From positions 1-5,006 of the forward strand of contig CAMGCA010000169.1 in the NCBI GenBank assembly GCA_946011705.1: a stretch of DNA of 5,006 bases. Direction: 5' to 3'. The stretch's first letter is position 1. Every line of letters begins with the position of its first letter. A program made the position numbers and the translations under genes. This stretch comes from an uncultured Clostridia bacterium. GTDB taxonomy: Bacteria > Bacillota > Clostridia > Oscillospirales > Oscillospiraceae. Below are positions 1 to 5,006 of the stretch, piece after piece. A model generated the notes under the pieces. That model was not told where the DNA came from and did not search any database. It was given only the letters and a program-made list of their open reading frames with translations.

Positions 1-37
1 TGGTGTTGTGTCGACTCAAGGATTGCTTTGGCTTTTT

Positions 38-175
38 TTATTCCAGGAGGAGCGTTATTGCCGTGTAGGATAATGTACATATAGCTGCCCAGTCTCCGCC
101 AACCTTCCCACGAAAGGTCAGAATCAGCGTCAGCACCGTAAAGATCAAGCTCACTGCTCCGCAAAGCAGCCACAT
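38..175 (-). CDS. Short two-helix membrane protein, probably truncated
   Basis: The 45-codon frame starts with an ATG that shares one base with the stop of the LUD gene (TGATG), the same coupling seen at hemB/hemL. A GGGGAGGAG site lies 11 bases upstream, slightly far for an ideal spacing. The product has two hydrophobic stretches, roughly residues 2-21 (WLLCGAVSLIFTVLTLILTF) and 30-44, joined by a short polar loop FRGKVGGD. It has no recognised catalytic motif. Third codon positions are G/C-rich in the first half, like the neighbouring genes, which supports coding. My recollection is that similar clostridial membrane proteins continue well past this point, so the TAA at 38-40 may be a premature stop or a rearrangement junction; I cannot verify this without a search. 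An overlapping frame open to the window edge is the main alternative. Confidence 0.5.
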   Translation of the reverse strand: MWLLCGAVSLIFTVLTLILTFRGKVGGDWAAICTLSYTAITLLLE

Positions 176-813
176 CAGAAGCCAAGCTCCTCCCCTACCA
201 GCACGAACTTGATGCGTCCGGCAGGGCGGCAGTTGCGGGTAATCAGGATCTGATTGCAGATGCAGTCCTCGCTCTTGCAGTCAGCACAGGAGCCGGTAAC
301 CTCACAGGGGGTCTTGAAGGGGAACCGCTGCTTATTCATGGGGGCGGCAACGGTTCTGGCCCGGGTCACGGCATCGTCCAGCGTGTCGCAGACCTTGTTC
401 ATGCCGGCAATGACCAGAACGGTTTCCGGGCCGTACACAATGGCTGCCACCCGGTTTCCGGTGCCGTCGATGTTGACCATTTCACCGTCCAGACTCAGGG
501 CGTTGGCGCCGGACAGGAACACGTCCGCCGTCAGACAGCGCTTCAAAAGCTGATTGCGCTCCTCGGCGGTTTTTGCGGAATCCCGGTCAATGGCGGCGTA
601 ATTTCCGGTCTTCACCGCATCAATCAGGCCGATCTGCTGGGCGGACAGTGCGCCGCCCCAGCCCACGCTGGCCCCCTCCGGGATCAGCTCCAAAGCCTTC
701 GCCAGAGCGGAAGCCGCATCCGGGCAGTAGAAGGCGTCAAAATGACGGCTTTTCAGGTTTTTGGCCAGAATCTGCCCACGCTTTTCATAGTATTTTTTCA
801 TCTGTTCTGTCAT
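175..813 (-). CDS. LUD-domain protein (DUF162 / LutC-YkgG-like) with cysteine-rich C-terminus
   Basis: This 212-residue soluble protein belongs to the LUD (lactate utilisation) domain superfamily. Characteristic segments are SVGWGGALS (49-57), FLSGANALSLDGEMVNIDGTGNRVAA (two adjoining motifs across residues 99-124) and VLVIAGMNKV (132-141). The family includes LutB/LutC of the lactate oxidation system, but most clostridial stand-alone members have no tested role, and no LutA or LutB gene is visible here. The last 45 residues hold six cysteines (170, 176, 179, 184, 186, 195), beginning PCEVTGSCADCKSEDCIC, which could bind a metal or iron-sulfur cluster; that is inference. TAGGAGG lies 7 bases before the ATG in the 14-base gap after hemL, so it is co-transcribed with the tetrapyrrole genes. 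The fold is confidently called; the function is unknown. A link to redox or tetrapyrrole metabolism is only suggested by position. Confidence 0.9.
   Translation of the reverse strand: MTEQMKKYYEKRGQILAKNLKSRHFDAFYCPDAASALAKALELIPEGASVGWGGALSAQQIGLIDAVKTGNYAAIDRDSAKTAEERNQLLKRCLTADVFLSGANALSLDGEMVNIDGTGNRVAAIVYGPETVLVIAGMNKVCDTLDDAVTRARTVAAPMNKQRFPFKTPCEVTGSCADCKSEDCICNQILITRNCRPAGRIKFVLVGEELGF
187..195 (-). promoter_or_regulatory. Probable ribosome binding site for the short membrane ORF
   Basis: The minus strand reads GGGGAGGAG inside the last codons of the LUD gene, 11 bases before the ATG at 173-175. The match is strong but the spacing is a little long, so coupling through the shared TGATG may matter more than this site alone. 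Confidence 0.45.
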
Positions 814-820
814 AAGTAGT

Positions 821-827
821 CCTCCTA
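821..827 (-). promoter_or_regulatory. Ribosome binding site for the LUD-domain gene
   Basis: The minus strand reads TAGGAGG, 7 bases before the ATG at 811-813 and directly after the hemL stop codon. This 14-base gap is the largest intergenic space in the window and contains only this site. Confidence 0.8.
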
Positions 828-2084
828 TTAGAAGATTCTTCCCGCGCAGTCAATGATCCGCTGGATTTCGGCGTCCGTGTGGGCATTGCACAGGAACATG
901 GCCTCGAACTGGCTGGGGGCGGCGTAAATCCCATTCTCCAGCAGGCCCAGATACCAGCGGCGGAACCGGGTGAGGTCAGAAGATCGGGCCGCGTCATAGC
1001 CGGTGACAGGGTTTTCCGTAAAGAACACTGTCAGCAGAGATCCCACCCGGTTCACCTGGATGCCGGACAGTGCCTGCTTCAGGCCCTTTTCCAGCATGGC
1101 GCCCCGCCGATCCAGATTCTCATAGATTTCCGGCGCGGATTTGAGAATCCGCAGCTGGGCCAGGCCCGCCGCCATGGCAACGGGGTTGCCGGACAGGGTG
1201 CCTGCCTGGTAGACGGGGCCAAGGGGAGCCACCTGCTCCATCAGCTTCCGGCTGCCGCCGTAGGCGCCCACCGGCATACCGCCGCCGATGATTTTTCCGT
1301 AGGTTACAAGGTCGGCCCGAACACCATAGTATTCCTGGGCGCCGCCGGGAGCCAGCCGGAAACCGGTAATCACTTCATCAAAAATTAACAGCGTCCCATT
1401 TTCATCGCAAAGCCTGCGCAGTCCCTGCAGGAAACCCGGCTGAGGCGGAACCACGCCCATGTTGGCGGCTACCGGCTCCACGATCACCGCCGCCACCTGT
1501 CCGGGATTGGCCTTCAGCAGTACTTCCACGCTGCCCAGATCATTATAGCTTGCCGTCAGCGTATCCCCGGCAATTTCCGCGGGAACACCTGCAGAATCCG
1601 GTGCGCCGCCGGTCAGCGCGCCGGAACCGGCTTTCACCAGCATGGCATCCGTATGGCCGTGATAGCAGCCGGCAAATTTGATAATCTTGCTGCGGCCCGT
1701 TGCGCCCCGGGCAAGACGCAGCGCAGACATAACCGCTTCCGTGCCGGAGTTGACCATACGCACCATCTCGATGCCGGTCATGTCACACACCAGCTCTGCC
1801 ATATCCACCTCTGCCGCCGTAGGCGCGCCGAAGCTCAGGCCCTTGCGGATGGCTTCACCCACGGCCTGCTCCACCGCTTCACAGCAGTGGCCCAGAATCA
1901 GCGGCCCCCAGGAGCCAATGAGGTCAATGTATTCCTTGCCGTCCACGTCCCATACGTGGCTGCCAAGGCCCCGATCCAGAAAACGGGGGTAGGTGCCCAC
2001 ACTGCGGCAGGCCCGCACAGGAGAATTCACACCGCCGGGCATGACCTTCTGGGCTTTTTCAAACAGCTGTTCCGAACGTGTCAT
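828..2084 (-). CDS. hemL: Glutamate-1-semialdehyde 2,1-aminomutase
   Basis: HemL is a PLP enzyme that isomerises glutamate-1-semialdehyde to 5-aminolevulinate, the last step of the C5 route. The 418-residue length is close to the family norm (about 425-430). Visible motifs are VMPGGVNSPVRA (14-25), VNSGTEAVMSALRLARG (111-127), CYHGH (140-144), FDEVITGFR (235-243), the PLP-lysine segment YGKIIGGGMPVGAYGG with Lys264, and GTLSGNP (295-301). The C-terminal QFEAMFLCNAHTD is also typical. The start at 2084 is chosen because homology begins at MTRSEQLFEKA, GGGGGAG lies 8 bases upstream, and the ATG shares one base with the hemB stop (TGATG). The open frame continues upstream into hemB, but that extension has no family character. 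HemL implies a glutamyl-tRNA reductase (HemA) elsewhere, most likely upstream of hemC. Confidence 0.98.
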   Translation of the reverse strand: MTRSEQLFEKAQKVMPGGVNSPVRACRSVGTYPRFLDRGLGSHVWDVDGKEYIDLIGSWGPLILGHCCEAVEQAVGEAIRKGLSFGAPTAAEVDMAELVCDMTGIEMVRMVNSGTEAVMSALRLARGATGRSKIIKFAGCYHGHTDAMLVKAGSGALTGGAPDSAGVPAEIAGDTLTASYNDLGSVEVLLKANPGQVAAVIVEPVAANMGVVPPQPGFLQGLRRLCDENGTLLIFDEVITGFRLAPGGAQEYYGVRADLVTYGKIIGGGMPVGAYGGSRKLMEQVAPLGPVYQAGTLSGNPVAMAAGLAQLRILKSAPEIYENLDRRGAMLEKGLKQALSGIQVNRVGSLLTVFFTENPVTGYDAARSSDLTRFRRWYLGLLENGIYAAPSQFEAMFLCNAHTDAEIQRIIDCAGRIF

Positions 2085-3067
2085 CAGCCCAGCTCCCCCT
2101 GTTTCATGGCCTGCGCCAGCTCCTTGGCATAATAGGTAATGAGAATGTCCGCACCGGCACGGAAAATGGACAGAGCACTTTCGCACATAACCCGGTGCTC
2201 ATCGATAAGACCGGCCTTGCCTGCCGCCTTGATCATGGCATACTCACCGCTGACGGAGTAGGCCGCCATGGGAAGATCAAAGGCATCCGAGCACTCCCGA
2301 ATAATGTCAAGGTAGCTCAGCGCGGGCTTGACCATCAGAATATCCGCGCCCTCTTCCACATCCAGCGTACACTCCTTCATGGCTTCCCGGCGGTTGTGGG
2401 GATCCATCTGGTAGCCCCGGCGGTCTCCGAAGGCAGGAGCGGAACCGGCAGCGTCCCGGAAGGGGCCGTAGAAAGCGGAGGCATACTTGGCGGAATAGGA
2501 CATGATGGGCACATTTTTGAAGCCATTTTCATCCAGCGCATTCCGGATGGCGGCAATCCGCCCGTCCATCATATCGGAGGGAGCAACCTTGTCCGCGCCA
2601 GCCTGGGCGTGGGAAAGCGCGATTTTTGCCAGTAAGCGCAGCGTCTCGTCGTTGTCCACTTCGTGGTCATGGAGAATGCCGCAATGTCCGTGATCTGTGT
2701 ACTCGCACATACACACGTCGGTGATCACATAGCAGTCGGGGTACTTTTCCTTGATGGCCCGGATACCCTGCTGCACCACACCGTAGGGATCCCAGGCGGA
2801 GGAGCCGCAGGCGTCCTTATGAGCGGGAATGCCGAAAAGCAGAACCCGCTTGACACCGGCTGCCATACATTCCTCGATTTCCTCACAGACCCGGTCGGGT
2901 GAGTAGCGCCACTGGCCGTCCAGAGAGGGAATGGGTTCCCGGATGTTCTCCCCCTCGATGAGAAACAGGGGGTAAATCAGGCTGTCCGGAGATACCCGGG
3001 TCTCCCGCACCATACGGCGCAGGGTGTCGCAGGTGCGAAGCCTGCGGGGACGAATGGTTAAGTCCAT
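2084..3067 (-). CDS. hemB: Porphobilinogen synthase (delta-aminolevulinic acid dehydratase)
   Basis: HemB condenses two 5-aminolevulinate molecules into porphobilinogen. At 327 residues it has the normal family length. The zinc-type active site is intact: DVCMCEYTDHGHCG supplies Cys119, Cys121 and Cys129. Both Schiff-base lysines are present, Lys194 in SYSAKYASAFYGPFRDA and Lys247 in LMVKPALSYLD. Other family segments include VAPSDMMDGR (161-170) and YQMDPHNRREA (219-229). The ATG at 3065-3067 is only one base past the stop of cobA-hemD, and AAAGGAG, lying inside the last codons of that gene, sits 9 bases upstream. At the other end the stop overlaps the hemL start in TGATG. The protein lies between the enzyme that supplies its substrate (HemL) and those that use its product. 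The call is secure; the oligomer state and metal content in vivo are not shown by sequence. Confidence 0.98.
   Translation of the reverse strand: MDLTIRPRRLRTCDTLRRMVRETRVSPDSLIYPLFLIEGENIREPIPSLDGQWRYSPDRVCEEIEECMAAGVKRVLLFGIPAHKDACGSSAWDPYGVVQQGIRAIKEKYPDCYVITDVCMCEYTDHGHCGILHDHEVDNDETLRLLAKIALSHAQAGADKVAPSDMMDGRIAAIRNALDENGFKNVPIMSYSAKYASAFYGPFRDAAGSAPAFGDRRGYQMDPHNRREAMKECTLDVEEGADILMVKPALSYLDIIRECSDAFDLPMAAYSVSGEYAMIKAAGKAGLIDEHRVMCESALSIFRAGADILITYYAKELAQAMKQGELG
2093..2099 (-). promoter_or_regulatory. Ribosome binding site for hemL, inside the hemB 3' end
   Basis: The minus strand reads GGGGGAG with 8 bases before the hemL ATG at 2082-2084. It sits in the last codons of hemB, and together with the TGATG stop/start overlap it fixes the hemL start and indicates translational coupling. 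Confidence 0.75.
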
Positions 3068-3068
3068 G

Positions 3069-4550
3069 TTAACACACTCCTTTGATACACTCGATCAGAG
3101 ATTCCATGGTGGCTTTCTCGGCAATTTTTACAGGAATCCCGTATTTTTCGGCTTCCGCCGCGGTCTGCTTTCCAATACAGCAGCCGATGATTCTTGAATA
3201 GTCTGTATCCGGAAGACTCCGCACAAAGCCCCGGACTGTGGACGCACTGGTGAAGGTGACGATGGCACCGGATTCAACCAGTTCCTTTACCGGCTTAGAA
3301 TTGGGGGCTTCGTAAACCGTATCATAGCAGGCAATGTCCGCATACGGAATGCCTTTTTTTGCAAACAGTCTGGGCACAGCATTGCTTCCCTCGCTGGCGC
3401 GGCACAGCAGCACCGGGCCTTCCACCTGCGCCATAGCCTGCGCAAGGTGGTCAGAATCGTAGGTTTCCGGCACCAGATCGGCGAAAACACCGAATTTCTC
3501 CAGTTCTCCCGCAGTTTTGGGGCCGATGGCGGCGATTTTCAGATTCCACAGCGCCCTTGCGTCCTTATGCTGCTTCCGCAAATGCCGGAAGAAGATTTCC
3601 GGGCCGGCGGGACTGGTAAATACCAGGAAACGGTAGTCATTCAGCCTGCCGATTGCCTCATCCAGTTCCGGGTTATTCACCCGTTCCACGGTACGGATGC
3701 AGGGATAGGCCGTGACACTGGCGCCCAGCGCGCTGAGCTCCCCGCACAGGGAGCCGTTTCGCTCCGCCGGACGGGTGACAATAATCTCCCGCCCCTTCAA
3801 GGGCAGGTTATCAAACCAGTCAAAGCTGTCTGACAGCCCGCACACCCTGCCCACCACGATGATGGCTGGGCTGACGATTTTGGCGTCCTTCGCGGCCTTC
3901 GGAAGTTCTGCCAGCGTGGAAATCACCTTGCGCTGACGGGGCAGGGTTCCCCGCTCGATGACGGCGGCGGGCATATCCGCGGCCATGCCGGAATCCAGCA
4001 GTCCCTTGCAGATCATGGGCAGGGCTGTGACTCCCATCAGAAACACCAGCGTTCCGTTCGTCCGCCGCAGAGCGTCAAAGTCGATCTTCAGCTCCGAGCC
4101 AGCCTTGGCGTGGCCGGTGATGATATGGACGGAGGAGCAGTAATCCCGATGGGTCACCGGAATTCCGGCGTAGGCAGGCACGGACAGGGCGGAAGTCACG
4201 CCGGGGACTTCCTCAAAGGGAATTCCGTTTTCCTTCAGCAGCTCCAGCTCCTCGCCGCCTCTGCCGAACAGGAAGGGGTCGCCGCCCTTCAAACGAACCA
4301 CACGCTTGCCCTCCAGCGCCTTTTCCAGCAGGATCTGATTGATGCGGTGCTGGGGCACGGGATGGTTGCTGGCCTGCTTGCCCACGTCAATTTTCTCAGC
4401 GTTTTCCGGCATCAGCCCCAGAATCTCCGGGCCGACCAGACGGTCAAACACGACAACTTCCGCCCGGGCAATGGCTTCCAATCCCTTCCGGGTCAGAAGG
4501 CCCGGGTCACCGGGGCCTGCGCCCACTAAAATCACATTTCCAGTGCGCAT
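3069..4550 (-). CDS. cobA-hemD: Fused uroporphyrinogen-III C-methyltransferase / uroporphyrinogen-III synthase (CobA-HemD)
   Basis: This 493-residue cytoplasmic protein carries two consecutive enzymes. Residues 1 to about 245 are the SAM-dependent methyltransferase that converts uroporphyrinogen III to precorrin-2. Its signatures are VGAGPGDPGLLT (9-20), FDRLV (35-39), VVRLKGGDPFLFGRGGEE (84-101) and PGVTSA (116-121). Residues from about 251 to 493 are uroporphyrinogen-III synthase, which cyclises hydroxymethylbilane: GREIIVTRP (253-261), FTSPAG (311-316), AIGPKTAGEL (341-350), FTSAST (433-438) and CIGKQTAAEAEKYG (458-471). HemD diverges strongly between species, so that half rests on position plus these short motifs. 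The ATG at 4548-4550 is preferred because GGGGGAG lies 5 bases before it; a GTG two codons upstream has no spacing from that site. The reading frame is continuous, so this is a true fusion, as known in clostridia. It has no NAD-dependent precorrin-2 dehydrogenase domain, so it is not a CysG-type protein. Confidence 0.95.
   Translation of the reverse strand: MRTGNVILVGAGPGDPGLLTRKGLEAIARAEVVVFDRLVGPEILGLMPENAEKIDVGKQASNHPVPQHRINQILLEKALEGKRVVRLKGGDPFLFGRGGEELELLKENGIPFEEVPGVTSALSVPAYAGIPVTHRDYCSSVHIITGHAKAGSELKIDFDALRRTNGTLVFLMGVTALPMICKGLLDSGMAADMPAAVIERGTLPRQRKVISTLAELPKAAKDAKIVSPAIIVVGRVCGLSDSFDWFDNLPLKGREIIVTRPAERNGSLCGELSALGASVTAYPCIRTVERVNNPELDEAIGRLNDYRFLVFTSPAGPEIFFRHLRKQHKDARALWNLKIAAIGPKTAGELEKFGVFADLVPETYDSDHLAQAMAQVEGPVLLCRASEGSNAVPRLFAKKGIPYADIACYDTVYEAPNSKPVKELVESGAIVTFTSASTVRGFVRSLPDTDYSRIIGCCIGKQTAAEAEKYGIPVKIAEKATMESLIECIKGVC
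3077..3083 (-). promoter_or_regulatory. Ribosome binding site for hemB, inside the cobA-hemD 3' end
   Basis: The minus strand reads AAAGGAG, 9 bases before the hemB ATG. It is formed by the codons for the last Ile-Lys-Gly of the preceding gene, so there is no room for a separate promoter at this junction. Confidence 0.7.
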
Positions 4551-5006
4551 TGGCACTCCCCCTCTTTCAAAATCCGGGCAAGGGTGCTGCCCAGTGTTTC
4601 CGCTTCAGTGACACCACCGGAAATGCTGCCCTTTCGTTGAATCCGCTCATCCTCGCTGACGTAGAAGCCTGTCAGCGTCAGTTTTTCCCCATCTACTACC
4701 GCATGTGCCGCTACGGGAGAGCTGCATCCGCCGTCCAGCGCCCGCACAAAGGCTCGCTCCGCCTTTGCGCAGCAGGCGGTTTTTTCATCCTGTACCAAGC
4801 GAAGGCACTGGGTATCCATACCCCGTCGGGTCTGCACCACCAGAATGCCCTGCCCGGCAGCGGGAAGAATCTCTTCTGTCGTAAAATAGCGGCTGATGCG
4901 TCCTTCCAGTCCCAGCCGTTTCAGTCCCGCCGCCGCCAGCACCAGCGCGGAAAACTGCCCCGCTTCCAGCTTGGCCAGGCGGGTCTGAACATTGCCCCGC
5001 ACCGGT
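4532..5006 (-). CDS. hemC: Hydroxymethylbilane synthase (porphobilinogen deaminase), C-terminal part, 5' end cut by window edge
   Basis: HemC condenses four porphobilinogen molecules into the linear tetrapyrrole hydroxymethylbilane in the cytoplasm, on a covalently bound dipyrromethane cofactor. About 158 codons are visible, roughly the C-terminal half of a family usually near 300 residues. The visible part opens with the conserved RGNVQTRLAKLE segment, then LAAAGLKRLG and ILPAAGQG. The ERAFVRALDGGCSSPVAAHA segment follows, and its cysteine (codon at 4724-4726) is the expected cofactor attachment site. The frame stays open to base 5006, so the true start lies outside the window; the GTG at 5000-5002 is an internal valine, not a start. 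The 3' end overlaps the next gene by 19 bases, which suggests translational coupling. The call rests on multiple family motifs and is secure. Confidence 0.97.
   Translation of the reverse strand, partial: PVRGNVQTRLAKLEAGQFSALVLAAAGLKRLGLEGRISRYFTTEEILPAAGQGILVVQTRRGMDTQCLRLVQDEKTACCAKAERAFVRALDGGCSSPVAAHAVVDGEKLTLTGFYVSEDERIQRKGSISGGVTEAETLGSTLARILKEGECQCALEM
4556..4565 (-). promoter_or_regulatory. Ribosome binding site deciding the cobA-hemD start
   Basis: The minus strand reads AGAGGGGGAG here, ending 5 bases before the ATG at 4548-4550. The in-frame GTG at 4554-4556 overlaps the end of this site and could not be served by it. The site lies within the last codons of hemC, so the ribosome ending hemC is well placed to reinitiate. 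Confidence 0.75.

Noticed and set aside
32..38. A_AAA_AAG slippery heptamer on the minus strand, in register with the membrane ORF
   Set aside because: This motif can drive -1 frameshifting in bacteria, but here it lies just after the TAA stop (38-40), so ribosomes in that frame would terminate before using it.
31..40. Run of seven T on the plus strand as a transcription terminator
   Set aside because: No stable GC-rich hairpin precedes it on the plus strand, and for the minus-strand operon it reads as A rather than T, so it is not a terminator for these genes.
2085..2186. Upstream in-frame extension of hemL starting at 2186
   Set aside because: The extra 34 residues lie inside the hemB coding region, have no family similarity, and the ATG at 2082-2084 has both a ribosome site and a TGATG junction.
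879..2635. Long plus-strand open frames at 879-1388, 1653-2132 and 2078-2635
   Set aside because: They lie antisense to hemL and hemB, whose products are unmistakable. Their translations show no domain character and look like the usual by-product of GC-rich coding sequence.
4551..4556. GTG at 4554-4556 as the cobA-hemD start (two extra residues)
   Set aside because: The GGGGGAG ribosome site abuts and overlaps this GTG, leaving no spacer. The ATG six bases downstream has a workable 5-base spacer and matches where family homology begins.
3447..4611. Plus-strand open frames at 3447-3833, 4110-4529 and 4339-4611
   Set aside because: They are antisense to cobA-hemD and hemC, with no recognisable domains and no convincing ribosome sites.

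Overview
The window is almost entirely one tightly packed operon on the minus strand, reading from the right edge to the left. It encodes early tetrapyrrole biosynthesis by the C5 (glutamate) route. The GC-rich coding sequence (clearly above 50%), strong GGAGG-type ribosome binding sites, a fused CobA-HemD protein and a clostridial-looking LUD-domain protein suggest a GC-rich member of the Clostridia (Oscillospiraceae-like gut Firmicutes). That placement is inferred from protein style, not from a database search.

Layout in transcription order: the 3' part of hemC (hydroxymethylbilane synthase, cut by the window edge, 5006-4532); a fused uroporphyrinogen-III C-methyltransferase/uroporphyrinogen-III synthase (cobA-hemD, 4550-3069); hemB (porphobilinogen synthase, 3067-2084); hemL (glutamate-1-semialdehyde 2,1-aminomutase, 2084-828); a LUD-domain protein with a cysteine-rich tail (813-175); and a short two-helix membrane ORF (175-38) that stops early near the window edge. 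Junctions are a 19-base overlap, a 1-base gap, a 1-base TGATG overlap, a 14-base gap and a second 1-base TGATG overlap. No internal promoter or terminator is visible, so one transcript with coupled translation is likely.

Together HemL makes 5-aminolevulinate, HemB makes porphobilinogen, HemC makes hydroxymethylbilane, the HemD half closes the ring to uroporphyrinogen III, and the CobA half methylates it to precorrin-2. This is the branch towards cobalamin and siroheme, and no late haem gene is in view. HemA (glutamyl-tRNA reductase) is required by this route and is probably just upstream of hemC, outside the window.

The enzymes are ordinary. The less explained parts are the LUD-domain protein at the operon's end and the left edge. 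There, two overlapping minus-strand frames are both plausible and the small membrane protein ends abruptly. I see no mobile element, CRISPR array, RNA gene or clearly novel system.
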